Below are positions 33,425 through 41,420 of a stretch of 64,000 nucleotides of DNA, in pieces; the first letter of the stretch is position 1; each line of letters begins with the position of its first letter. The notes under the pieces were generated by a model. The model did no database searches and was not told the origin of the DNA. It worked only from the letters and a program-made list of their open reading frames with translations. This DNA comes from Pseudomonas sp. TCU-HL1 (lineage in GTDB: Bacteria > Pseudomonadota > Gammaproteobacteria > Pseudomonadales > Pseudomonadaceae): NCBI RefSeq assembly GCF_001708505.1, contig NZ_CP015992.1, positions 682,001 to 746,000 of the forward strand, given 5' to 3'. The position numbers and the translations under genes are program-made.

Positions 33425-34900
33425 TCAGAACGGATAGGGCCGCGGGCTGTGTTGCAGTGTGATCCAGTGGTCGGTGGTGAACTCCTCGATGGCCCAGTCG
33501 CCGTTGAAGCGGCCGAGGCCGGAGTTCTTCTCGCCACCGAAGGGGGCGTTGGGTTCGTCGTTGACCGGGATGTCGTTCACATGGGTCATGCCGGCGTGGA
33601 TGCGCTGGGCGAACTGCACGCCGCGCTCCAGGCTGCCGCAGAACACCGCGCTGGACAGGCCGTACTCGCTGCGGTTGGCCAGCTCCAGGGCGTGCTCGGC
33701 GTCGCGGGCGGACTGGATGCCCACCAGCGGGCCGAAGATTTCCTCGCGGGCGATTTCCATGTCGGCGGTGACGTTACCGAACACGTGGGGCGGCATGACG
33801 TTGCCCTGGGGCTCGCCGCCCACCAGCAGGGTGGCGCCTTCTGCCTTGGCGGTGGCGACCTTCTCCTTCAGGCCGGCCAGTTGCCTGGCGTTGATCACCG
33901 GGCCGACCACGGTCTCGGGCTTGCTCGGGTCTCCGTAGGGCAGGGCCTTGACCCGCTCGACGAAGCGCTGGGTGAAGGCCTCCACCAGGGGGGCCTCGAC
34001 GATGATGCGGTTGACCGCCATGCAGATCTGGCCCTGGTGGAGGAACTTGCCCACCACGGCGGCGTGCACCGCCTGTTCCAGGTCGGCGTCGGCCAGGACC
34101 ACGAAGGGGCTGTTGCCGCCCAACTCCAGCGCCACGTGCTTGAGGTGCTCGCCGCCGCTGGCGATGCGGCCGATGTTGCGGCCCACCTGGGTGGAACCGG
34201 TGAAGGAGATGAAGGCCGGCACCGAGTGTTCGACGAAGGCGTCGCCGATTTCCGCGCCCGAGCCCACCACCACGCTCAGCACGCCCGCCGGCAGGCCGGC
34301 CTCCTCGAAGATGCGCGCCAGCAGCAGGCCGCCGGTGACCGGGGTGTCGCTGGCCGGCTTGACCACCACGGCGTTGCCCAGGGCCAGGGCCGGGGCCAGG
34401 GAGCGGGCGGTGAGGTGCAGGGGGAAGTTCCACGGGCTGATGACGCCGATCACCCCGAGCGGCGCGCGGTACACGCGGCTTTCCTTGCCGGGGATGTTGG
34501 AGGCGACGATGCGGCCGTGCACGCGGTTTGGCAGGCTGGCCGACTCCAGGGTGATGGCACGGGCGGCGCCCCATTCGATCTGCGCCTTGATGCGGGTGCT
34601 GCCGGACTCGCGAATGATCCAGTCGATGATCTCCTCGCGGCGCTCATCGAAGATCTTCACCGCGTCCAGCAGTACCCGGGCGCGCTCGGCCGGTGCCTTC
34701 GCCGCCCACTCCCGCTGGCTGTCGCGGGCCATGCGGTAGGCCGCGTCGAGGTCCTCGCGGCTGGCCAGGGTAATGCTCAGCAGGGCCTGGTCGTTGTAGG
34801 GGTCGAAGACCTCCAGCTGGCGACCGGTACTGCCGGCGCGCCATTGCCCGGCGAGGGGCTGTAACTCGAGGTTTTGGTAGGCAGGGCGGATGGTGTCCAT
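33425..34900 (-). CDS. pchA: 4-Hydroxybenzaldehyde dehydrogenase
   Basis: PchA oxidises the 4-hydroxybenzaldehyde made by PchCF to 4-hydroxybenzoate with NAD(P)+. The start at 34900 gives 491 residues and follows an AGAGG ribosome-binding site. Aldehyde-dehydrogenase motifs are complete: GVISPWNFPLHL, VVKPASDTPVTGG, FTGSTQVGRNI, the general base in LELGGNSPFVV, the catalytic Cys in HQGQICMAVNR, and EEIFGPLV with PFGGEKNSGLGR near the C-terminus. A frame extends upstream to 34972, but its sequence is not typical. It is the first gene of pchA-C-X-F, about 215 bp downstream of a sigma-54-type promoter. The substrate is assigned by operon context. Confidence 0.9.
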   Translation of the reverse strand: MDTIRPAYQNLELQPLAGQWRAGSTGRQLEVFDPYNDQALLSITLASREDLDAAYRMARDSQREWAAKAPAERARVLLDAVKIFDERREEIIDWIIRESGSTRIKAQIEWGAARAITLESASLPNRVHGRIVASNIPGKESRVYRAPLGVIGVISPWNFPLHLTARSLAPALALGNAVVVKPASDTPVTGGLLLARIFEEAGLPAGVLSVVVGSGAEIGDAFVEHSVPAFISFTGSTQVGRNIGRIASGGEHLKHVALELGGNSPFVVLADADLEQAVHAAVVGKFLHQGQICMAVNRIIVEAPLVEAFTQRFVERVKALPYGDPSKPETVVGPVINARQLAGLKEKVATAKAEGATLLVGGEPQGNVMPPHVFGNVTADMEIAREEIFGPLVGIQSARDAEHALELANRSEYGLSSAVFCGSLERGVQFAQRIHAGMTHVNDIPVNDEPNAPFGGEKNSGLGRFNGDWAIEEFTTDHWITLQHSPRPYPF

Positions 34901-35403
34901 GGGGCCTCTCTTGTTTGAGCGGAAGGCTGCCGGTAGCAGCGATCCGCTGGTCGTATGGGTGCGTGGTGACACCTCAGGCGTGACGCGCGGGCGTCTGGCC
35001 TGTGGCGGTACGGTCGGGGATCAACAACGAAGCCGTGGTGCGGGCGGGATGGTTTGGCGATGGGAAGCGGTTCATGGGGCCGTTACCTGCGTTGTTGTTG
35101 TCTTGGGTGCACGCAGCAGGCCTTTAACAACTACTGTGCCATTCTTTTATGTTTTGAGTTTTATCCTTTATAAACAATTAGTTATGAATATTTACCGAAG
35201 GGCGGCCGAGTGCGCAGGGGTGGTTGCGAGACGGTTGGCGCGGAAAATTCTGCAGAGAAGTCTCCGGGGTGCTGAAACTTTCCCGGAGCGGCTCGCGGGA
35301 GACTGTGCGGTTATCGGGTAACGGCGAGCGTTGGCGCCGAAAGGCCAATTGACCGGCCATTTCACGCGGGCATACTGAATAGCTCTTTTCCTGCCTTCCG
35401 CCC
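34901..35403. promoter_or_regulatory. Divergent control region between pchA and the sigma-54 activator gene
   Basis: This 503-bp non-coding region separates two divergent transcription units. It contains a -24/-12-type element for pchA (35126-35141, listed separately) and, 30-45 bp further upstream of it, an imperfect palindrome ATAAACAATTAGTTAT at 35170-35185 that could be an activator half-site region. A central AT-rich block (about 35130-35200) contrasts with GC-rich flanks. No gene is seen on either strand. Confidence 0.6.
35126..35141 (-). promoter_or_regulatory. Candidate sigma-54 (-24/-12) promoter of the pch operon
   Basis: On the minus strand the sequence is TGGCACAGTAGTTGTT. It matches TGGCAC-N5-TTGCW except T for C in the -12 GC. 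The same form (TGGCACGCTAATTGTT) precedes the outer-membrane channel gene at 38.26 kb. Both genes are next to a sigma-54-dependent activator gene. Predicted transcription start is near 35115. Confidence 0.65.
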
Positions 35404-37239
35404 ATGACCATGACTCGCAAATCCTCGAGCAATCCCGGCCGCGCCATGGGGGATAAATTCCTCAAGCAGTTGCTCGGCCGGCAGAAGCGCCTGATCGTCG
35501 ACTACGCCAACCAGTTCGGCAGCAGCGGGCTGCCTTCTGCCGAGCAATTGGCGGAGACCGTCGCCTTCGCCCCCCAGGACGGCAATATCTGGCTCTGCGG
35601 CCAGCGCATGATGCTGCTGCAGGGGGCCGCCTTCGGCGCCATCCGCCGCGAGTTGGTGGAGGCCCTTGGCCTGGACAAGGCCCGCGGCCTGCTGACGCGA
35701 ATCGGCTGGCAGGCCGGGGCGCGGGATGCCGCCCAGGTCAGCGCGCAGTGGCCCGAGGGCGACCACGCCAGCCTCTACAGCGCTGGTCCGCGCCTGCACA
35801 TGCTGGAGGGCCTGGTGAACGTCGAGGTGGTGCGCTTCGACATCGACTCCAGCATCGGCCATTTCTATTCGGAGTTCTTCTGGCACAACTCCCTGGAGGC
35901 CGACGAGCACATCGCCAGCTACGGGCTGGGCAGCGAGCCGGCCTGCTGGATGGAAGTGGGCTACGCCAGCGGCTACGCCTCCTCCCTGCTGGGACGTCTG
36001 GTGGTGTTCCGCGAGCAGGAGTGCCGCTGCATGGGCCATTCGGCCTGTCGCATCGTCGGCAAGCCGGCGGAGCAGTGGGAGGACATCGACACCGACCTGG
36101 CTCACCTGGATGCCAGCGATTTCCTCAGCCGCAGCACCTACGGCTCGGCTGACGAGGCGGAAATGGCAGAGCTGGATGAGCCGCCCGAGGACCAGGCCAT
36201 GGTGGGCATTTCCGCCGCCTTTGTTGCCGCCAGCCAGCAGCTTTACCGCGTCGCGCCGACCCAGGCCACCGTACTGCTGACCGGCGAATCGGGGGTGGGT
36301 AAGGAGCTTTTCGCGCGCACCCTCCACCAGGCCAGCCCGCGTCGCCATACGCCGCTGGTGGCGCTCAATTGCGCGGCGCTGCCGGAAACCCTGCTGGAGG
36401 CAGAACTGTTCGGCGTGGAGCGCGGCGCCTTCACCGGCGCCGACCGTTCCCGGCCGGGGCGCTTCGAGCGGGCCAAGGGCGGCACCCTATTCCTCGACGA
36501 GATCGCCACCCTGAGCCTCAGTGCCCAGAGCAAGATCCTGCGGGTGCTGCAGGAGGGCGAGATCGAGCGGGTGGGTGGCACCACGGCGATCCCGGTGGAT
36601 GTGCGGATCATCGCCGCCACCAACCTGGACCTGCGTCGCGAGGTGGAGGCCGGGCGCTTTCGCGAGGACCTCGTGTACCGGCTGAACGTCTTCCCCATTC
36701 ACCTGCCGCCGCTGCGCGAGCGCCGCGAAGACATTCCGCTACTGATGAGCTACTTTCTGCGCAAGTTCAGCACGCGCCATGGGCTCAAACCCCTGGGTTT
36801 CAGCACGCGGCTGGTTAACGCCCTGCTGACCTACCGCTTCCCCGGCAATATCCGCGAGCTGCAGAACCTGATCGAGCGTGGCGTGATCGCCGCAGGCAAT
36901 GGTGAGCTGATGGACCTGGTGCACCTGGCCGAGGCGGGCGAGCCGCTGCGTTCCAGCGGTATCGGCCTGACCGCTGAGGGCCGCCTGGACGCCACTGCTG
37001 GCGAGGGCCCTGCTCGGGGCGAGGCGGCGCATGGCGAGCAGCAGGTGGTGGAGCCGGAGCTGGCCGACCTGCAGGCGTTTCTCAGTGGCCGCGAGCGGGT
37101 GCTGGGGACTTCGCTGAAGGAGATCGAGCAACGCCTGGTGCGCCTGGCGCTGGAGCGCACCGGCGGCAACCTCACTGCGGCGGCGCAGATGCTGGGCATG
37201 AGCCGCGCCCAGATCAGTTATCGGCTCAAGGGGGAGTGA
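35404..37239 (+). CDS. XylR/DmpR-type sigma-54-dependent aromatic-responsive activator
   Basis: The 611-residue protein has the three-part layout of aromatic-sensing NtrC-family activators. The N-terminal sensor (about 40-215; IWLCGQRMMLLQGAAFGAIR, then a V4R-like part with Cys in FREQECRCMGHSACRIVG) should bind the inducer directly. The AAA+ domain (about 260-495) has Walker A TGESGVGKELFA, the sigma-54 contact motif GAFTGA within ELFGVERGAFTGADRS, and Walker B GGTLFLDEIATLS. A C-terminal Fis-type HTH (NLTAAAQMLGMSRAQISYRL) binds upstream sites. It is divergent from pchA and close to two candidate -24/-12 promoters, so it probably activates the pch operon and the channel gene in response to p-cresol or 4-hydroxybenzyl compounds. 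Confidence 0.92.
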   Translation: MTMTRKSSSNPGRAMGDKFLKQLLGRQKRLIVDYANQFGSSGLPSAEQLAETVAFAPQDGNIWLCGQRMMLLQGAAFGAIRRELVEALGLDKARGLLTRIGWQAGARDAAQVSAQWPEGDHASLYSAGPRLHMLEGLVNVEVVRFDIDSSIGHFYSEFFWHNSLEADEHIASYGLGSEPACWMEVGYASGYASSLLGRLVVFREQECRCMGHSACRIVGKPAEQWEDIDTDLAHLDASDFLSRSTYGSADEAEMAELDEPPEDQAMVGISAAFVAASQQLYRVAPTQATVLLTGESGVGKELFARTLHQASPRRHTPLVALNCAALPETLLEAELFGVERGAFTGADRSRPGRFERAKGGTLFLDEIATLSLSAQSKILRVLQEGEIERVGGTTAIPVDVRIIAATNLDLRREVEAGRFREDLVYRLNVFPIHLPPLRERREDIPLLMSYFLRKFSTRHGLKPLGFSTRLVNALLTYRFPGNIRELQNLIERGVIAAGNGELMDLVHLAEAGEPLRSSGIGLTAEGRLDATAGEGPARGEAAHGEQQVVEPELADLQAFLSGRERVLGTSLKEIEQRLVRLALERTGGNLTAAAQMLGMSRAQISYRLKGE

Positions 37240-37264
37240 TCCCCCCTGGTCGGTCACGGGTGGC

Positions 37265-38194
37265 TCAGAGGGGCATGGTGAACTTCAGCCAGTAGGTCTG
37301 GCCCTCGGCGCGGTTGCGCACGCCGCTTTCGTTCTGCCATTTGGCGCTGAGGAACCAGCCCTTGCCGCTGTACTGCACAGCCGGGCCGATGGAGAAGGTG
37401 CGGCCACGGTTGCCATCATTGGCGTCCACCAGGGCGGCCCCGGCGCAGTCGGAGACGCTGCACTTGTCGTCGCTGATCTGCTTGTAGGCGTGGCCACCCA
37501 CGCCCACGACCCAGCCGTTGCCTAGGCCCCAGCCCAGGGTGTAGTCGGCGTGCAGCTCGCGGCCGGACTGGTAGTGGGTGTCGTGGTTCTCGAGGTTGTA
37601 GTCGTGCATCAGGCGCACATCGGCGTTGAAGCCGTTGGGGTCGGTGTAGGTCATCGCGTACACCGCCTGCACGGTGTAGTAGTTGTTGCCGAGGTTGATC
37701 AGGTCGTCCTTGTCGTAGCTGCCGGTGGGGGCCACGAAGTCGACGCCGACGGCGGTGTGGAACTTGTCGCTGTGGTGGAAGCCGACCACCGGGCCGAAGT
37801 GGGCGTCGCCGATGCCGCGCTTATGGTCGTGGGGGCCGTTCTTGATGTTCAGGCGGATGTCGTTGAGCGGCAGCAGGGCGTGGAATCCGAGGTTGCCGCC
37901 GAGCACCTGCTGCTCGGTGACCCAGACGAAACGCGGCACGATGGTGGTGACCCGCAGGTCGATGTCGGCGGCCTTGTCGCCGGCATTGTCGCGCAGGGAG
38001 TCGGCCAGGTAGTTGCCGACGAACACCTGACCGTAGGTTCCGGGCGGCGGCAGGATGCCCATGCCATAGATCTCGATGCCCATCGGCCAGGACGACAGGC
38101 CGCCTTCGGTGGCCTGGGCCAGTTGGGTGGTGCCGGCGAGCAGCAGGCTGGTGGTGCATGCAAGGATAGGGGTGCTGAAGAGTTTCTTGTTCAT
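37265..38194 (-). CDS. Outer-membrane channel of the phenol MetA/SphA-like family
   Basis: The 309-residue protein has a signal peptide (LACTTSLLLAGTTQLAQA) and ends with a Phe-containing beta signal (YWLKFTMPL), so it is an outer-membrane beta-barrel. Its composition (GIEIYGMGILPPPGTYGQVF, GFHALLPLNDIRL, VDFVAPTGSYDKDD, GWGLGNGWVVGVGGHAYKQI) matches the Phenol_MetA_deg/SphA-like family encoded in many aromatic and steroid catabolic operons. Uptake of p-cresol or 4-hydroxybenzoate is the likely role, not demonstrated. The start at 38194 was chosen because it gives the signal peptide; a longer frame overlaps the AraC gene region. A sigma-54-type promoter lies 64 bp upstream. Confidence 0.85.
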   Translation of the reverse strand: MNKKLFSTPILACTTSLLLAGTTQLAQATEGGLSSWPMGIEIYGMGILPPPGTYGQVFVGNYLADSLRDNAGDKAADIDLRVTTIVPRFVWVTEQQVLGGNLGFHALLPLNDIRLNIKNGPHDHKRGIGDAHFGPVVGFHHSDKFHTAVGVDFVAPTGSYDKDDLINLGNNYYTVQAVYAMTYTDPNGFNADVRLMHDYNLENHDTHYQSGRELHADYTLGWGLGNGWVVGVGGHAYKQISDDKCSVSDCAGAALVDANDGNRGRTFSIGPAVQYSGKGWFLSAKWQNESGVRNRAEGQTYWLKFTMPL

Positions 38195-38257
38195 GAAAGG
38201 CAGCCTTGTTGTTATTGGGCGCGAGCAAGGCTGGTGACTTGCTCGGAAGCTGCCGTA

Positions 38258-38273
38258 AACAATTAGCGTGCCA
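38258..38273 (-). promoter_or_regulatory. Candidate sigma-54 (-24/-12) promoter of the channel gene
   Basis: The minus-strand sequence TGGCACGCTAATTGTT has the TGGCAC -24 block and TTGTT at -12, nearly the same as the element upstream of pchA. Predicted start of transcription is near 38247, about 53 bp before the ATG at 38194. The shared form suggests one regulon under the adjacent activator. Confidence 0.65.
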
Positions 38274-38366
38274 GTCGTTAAGTTCCGGTTTTTGCCGAAG
38301 ATGGCTTCCTGTTCGCGGTTTTTGTCCCTGGATGGGGCGGGTGGCCTTTGGTGTGGCGACAACCTG

Positions 38367-39299
38367 TTAAGAAAATTCCGCGGTCTGGAGAATTCTCGAC
38401 GCCGGCCCCAAGGCATCGGAGCCTTCCTGGCCGCCGGCGCGGCGAAAGGCATTGGGTGTCTGGCCGTTGAGGCGGCGGAAGAAGCGCGAGAAGTAGGTGG
38501 GGTCGGTGAAACCTAGGCTGTCGGACACCTGGGCGATGGTCATGTTGGTGTAGATGAGGTTGCGCCGGGCCTCCAGCAGCAGGCGCTGGTGGATGATCTG
38601 CAGCGCGGTCTGACCAGCCAGTTGGCGGCACAGGTTGTTCAGGTGGACGCTGGACAGGTCCAGGCGGTGGGCGAAGGCCTCCACCGTCAGGTGCTCGCGG
38701 TAGTGCTGTTCCACCAGCTTGATGAAGCGCCCCAGCAACTGCCGGTTGCGTTCGTCGCGGCCGCTGGGCGGCGTGATCTGCTGGCTGCGCCGGCTGATCC
38801 AGACCATGAGCACGTTGACCAGAGAGTTGAGCACCAGCTCGCGGGACGGCGCGCTGCCTTCGTACTCCTTAAGCAGGGCAGCGAACAGAGTGTTGATGTA
38901 GCGACGGTCTGCCCCCACCGGATAGCAACCCGAGGAGGCCAGCACCGCCAGGGGCGCGCCGAGCTTCGCCTCCAGCTGCTCCACCAGGGGCGCCCCCAAG
39001 GTCAGCACATAGCCCTCGATGCTCTCGGAGAACTGGAAGCCGTGAACGCAGAGTGGCGGGGTGACCTGGATCGAGGGTTCGAGGATTTTGCTACGCCGGC
39101 CTTCCACCTCCACCACCGCCTGGCCGCGCTGCACATAGAGCAGCTGGAACAGGTCGGCGTGGCGGTGCGGCCTGATCTCCCAGTGGTGCAGGCTGCTGCG
39201 TTTTGGAATGGATTCGCAGTGCAGCAGGTCGGGGGTCGGCCAGGCTTGGTTCTCGCCATAGAGCTTGAATACGGGGACGCCTGGAATGCTGGTCTTCAT
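38367..39299 (-). CDS. pobR: AraC-family regulator of 4-hydroxybenzoate hydroxylase (PobR/PobC-like)
   Basis: The 310-residue protein has a cupin-like effector domain (HHWEIRPHRHADLFQLLYVQ, then VTPPLCVHGFQFSESIEGYV) and two C-terminal HTHs (HLTVEAFAHRLDLSSVHLNN and MTIAQVSDSLGFTDPTYFSR) ending in the AraC signature LNGQTPNAFR. In Pseudomonas the pobA gene is often controlled by a divergent AraC-type PobR/PobC that responds to 4-hydroxybenzoate. This gene is divergent from pobA, with a 190-bp gap holding both promoters. The identification rests on family plus position; other bacteria use IclR-type PobR instead. Confidence 0.87.
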   Translation of the reverse strand: MKTSIPGVPVFKLYGENQAWPTPDLLHCESIPKRSSLHHWEIRPHRHADLFQLLYVQRGQAVVEVEGRRSKILEPSIQVTPPLCVHGFQFSESIEGYVLTLGAPLVEQLEAKLGAPLAVLASSGCYPVGADRRYINTLFAALLKEYEGSAPSRELVLNSLVNVLMVWISRRSQQITPPSGRDERNRQLLGRFIKLVEQHYREHLTVEAFAHRLDLSSVHLNNLCRQLAGQTALQIIHQRLLLEARRNLIYTNMTIAQVSDSLGFTDPTYFSRFFRRLNGQTPNAFRRAGGQEGSDALGPASRILQTAEFS

Positions 39300-39489
39300 G
39301 GGTTGGCCTGGGGGCGCGGGGGAGGGTTGTTCGATAATCGGACGATGTTTTTAAAAGTGCAATTACTGGTGGGATTTTGACCTTCTTTTCCGATTTATTT
39401 CAGCAAAAAATGCAGGTGAACCTAAATCCACGTGCTTCAGGCTCATACCCGCGCCCTTGGCCTAAAGCCCTTTTTGCGAGACAACAACA

Positions 39490-40677
39490 ATGAAAACTCA
39501 GGTTGCCATCATCGGTGCCGGTCCCTCCGGATTGCTACTCGGCCAACTGCTGTACAAGGCCGGTATCGACAGCATCATCGTCGAGCGCCAGACCCCCGAT
39601 TACGTGCTCGGCCGCATCCGCGCCGGGGTGCTGGAGCAGGGGACCGTCGACATGCTCCGCGAGGCCGGCGTCAGTGAGCGCATGGACGCCGAGGGCCTGG
39701 TGCACGAGGGCGTCGAGCTGGTATTCGATGGCAAGCGCGTGCCCATCCACCTGACCGAACTCACCGGCGGCAAGAGCGTGATGGTCTACGGCCAGACCGA
39801 GGTCACCCGCGACCTGATGGACGCCCGCGCTGCCAGTGGTGCGCCGATCATCTACTCGGCCAGCAATGTCGAGTTGCACGAACTGAAGGGCGAGCGCCCC
39901 TACGTCACCTTCGAGAAGGACGGTGAAACCCTGCGCATCGACTGCGACTACATCGCCGGCTGCGACGGCTTCCACGGCGTTTCCCGCAAGACCATCCCGG
40001 CCGGTGTGCTGACCGAGTACGAGCGGGTCTATCCGTTCGGCTGGCTGGGCCTCCTGTCCGATACCCCGCCGGTGCACGAAGAGCTGATCTACGCCCACCA
40101 CGAGCGCGGCTTCTCGCTGTGCAGCCAGCGTTCCCTCACCCGCAGCCGCTATTACCTGCAGGTGCCGCTGACCGACAAGGTGGAAGACTGGTCCGATGAG
40201 CGCTTCTGGAACGAGCTGAAGGCGCGCCTGCCCCGGGAAGTGGCCGACCGCCTGGTGACCGGCCCGTCCCTGGAGAAGAGCATCGCGCCCCTGCGCAGCT
40301 TCGTGGTGGAGCCGATGCAGTACGGCCATCTGTTCCTGGTCGGCGACGCCGCCCACATCGTGCCGCCTACCGGCGCCAAGGGCCTGAACCTAGCCGCCTC
40401 GGACGTGTGCTACCTGTACCGCATTCTGGTGAAGGTGTACGGCGAGGGCCGCAGCGATCTGCTGGAGAAGTATTCCGAGCTGGCCCTGCGCCGAGTGTGG
40501 AAGGGCGAGCGTTTCAGCTGGTTCATGACCAACCTGCTGCACGACTTCGAAGGCCACAAGGACGCCTGGGACCGGAAGATGCAGGAGGCCGACCGCGAGT
40601 ACTACCTGAACTCCCATGCCGGCTTGGTGAACATCGCCGAGAACTACGTCGGCCTGCCCTATGAAGAGGTCCGCTAG
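39490..40677 (+). CDS. pobA: 4-Hydroxybenzoate 3-monooxygenase
   Basis: PobA hydroxylates 4-hydroxybenzoate to protocatechuate with NADPH, O2 and FAD. The 395-residue length equals the characterised enzyme within one residue. The FAD-binding motif GAGPSGLLLGQLL is at the N-terminus, then ERQTPDYVLGRIRAGVLEQG, the DG motif CDGFHGVSRKTIP, substrate-site residues in YLQVPLTDKVEDWSDERFW, and VGDAAHIVPPTGAKGLNLAA near residue 285. It links p-cresol oxidation upstream to the protocatechuate branch, whose ring-cleavage genes are not in this window. It is divergent from the AraC regulator gene and followed 55 bp later by a tatA-like gene. Confidence 0.96.
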   Translation: MKTQVAIIGAGPSGLLLGQLLYKAGIDSIIVERQTPDYVLGRIRAGVLEQGTVDMLREAGVSERMDAEGLVHEGVELVFDGKRVPIHLTELTGGKSVMVYGQTEVTRDLMDARAASGAPIIYSASNVELHELKGERPYVTFEKDGETLRIDCDYIAGCDGFHGVSRKTIPAGVLTEYERVYPFGWLGLLSDTPPVHEELIYAHHERGFSLCSQRSLTRSRYYLQVPLTDKVEDWSDERFWNELKARLPREVADRLVTGPSLEKSIAPLRSFVVEPMQYGHLFLVGDAAHIVPPTGAKGLNLAASDVCYLYRILVKVYGEGRSDLLEKYSELALRRVWKGERFSWFMTNLLHDFEGHKDAWDRKMQEADREYYLNSHAGLVNIAENYVGLPYEEVR

Positions 40678-40732
40678 TGCGACCCGCCCCGCCGCCCGCG
40701 GCGGGGCCGAACCCAACCTGGAGGAGTAGTCC

Positions 40733-40942
40733 ATGGGCATCTTCGATTGGAAGCACTGGCTGGTGCTGTTGCTGGTGGTGCTGGTGCTGTTCGGTGGCAA
40801 GCGCCTGAAGTGCCTGGGGAATGACCTGGGTGAGTCGATTCGTAGCTTGCGCCGCAGCCTGGCGGCTGAGCCGCAGGCCGAGGACAAGGGCGAGGTGTCG
40901 CCCGTCGAGGCCGCTCGTATTCAGGACCGGGCGCGTAGCTGA
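40733..40942 (+). CDS. tatA: TatA/E-like twin-arginine translocase component
   Basis: The 69-residue protein has one N-terminal membrane helix (HWLVLLLVVLVLFGGKRL), the FG hinge, and an amphipathic helix CLGNDLGESIRSLRRSLA, the layout of TatA/TatE. A GGAG site lies upstream of the ATG. TatA forms the pore for folded twin-arginine substrates. It lacks tatB and tatC neighbours, so it is probably an extra copy working with TatBC encoded elsewhere. Its location after pobA and near the Tat-type PchX precursor suggests a dedicated helper, which is inference. A terminator-like hairpin follows. Confidence 0.85.
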   Translation: MGIFDWKHWLVLLLVVLVLFGGKRLKCLGNDLGESIRSLRRSLAAEPQAEDKGEVSPVEAARIQDRARS

Positions 40943-40959
40943 GTCCGCTCCTTTCCTTC

Positions 40960-40995
40960 GGGCCCCGTCCTGTGGTTGCAGGTCGGGACCTTTTT
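40960..40995 (+). terminator. Rho-independent terminator after pobA-tatA
   Basis: GGGCCCCGTCCTG pairs imperfectly with CAGGTCGGGACC across a TGGTTG loop and is followed by TTTTT. It lies 18 bp past the tatA-like stop. Confidence 0.7.
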
Positions 40996-41068
40996 GCGCA
41001 GGGGGTGTTCGGTTCGCAGCCGTAGGATGGGTTGAACCTGCGATACCCATCAATTCCCGCAGGGGGTA

Positions 41069-41420
41069 TCAGGTGCCCGGCTCGGTCTGCTGCCAACCCC
41101 CGCCAAGCGCCATGAAAAGGCCGATCTGCGCCTGGGTCACTTGGCCCTGGCTGGCGGCCAGCTGTTCGTCGATGGTCGCCAGGGTGCGCTGGGCATCCAG
41201 TTCGGCCAGGAACGACTCGCGGCCCGCCGCGTAGAAGGCATGGGTCTGCTCGGCGCTCAGGCGTGCCGAGCGGGCGGTTTCTTCCAGGGCGGCGTGCTGT
41301 TGCAGGGCGGCTTCGTACTGGGCCAGGGCGGTCTGGGTCTCGCGCAGGGCGTTGAGCACCACGCCGTCGAAGTGCGCCAACGCCGCCTGGGTGGCGGACT
41401 CGGCCTGGGCCACCCGCGCG
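41069..41420 (-). pseudogene. C-terminal fragment of a TolC/NodT-type outer-membrane efflux protein
   Basis: The minus-strand frame gives AQAESATQAALAHFDGVVLN, ALRETQTALAQYEAALQQHA, RLSAEQTHAFYAAGRESFLA and ATIDEQLAASQGQVTQAQIG, then FMALGGGWQ and a stop. This is the repeated alpha-helical barrel and C-terminal end of an RND-type outer-membrane factor. About three quarters of the protein and its signal sequence are missing. Immediately upstream in transcription order the sequence becomes the FUSC-type transporter in another frame, so a deletion joined the two genes. Confidence 0.8.

Noticed and set aside
30761..34900. Assignment of the cluster to eugenol or vanillyl-alcohol oxidation instead of p-cresol.
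   Set aside because: The gene order A-C-X-F, the Tyr in LYNWRGGGG, the PchC-like NGFRAMPAFPASY segment and the pobA neighbour fit p-cresol better, although a wider alkylphenol range is possible.
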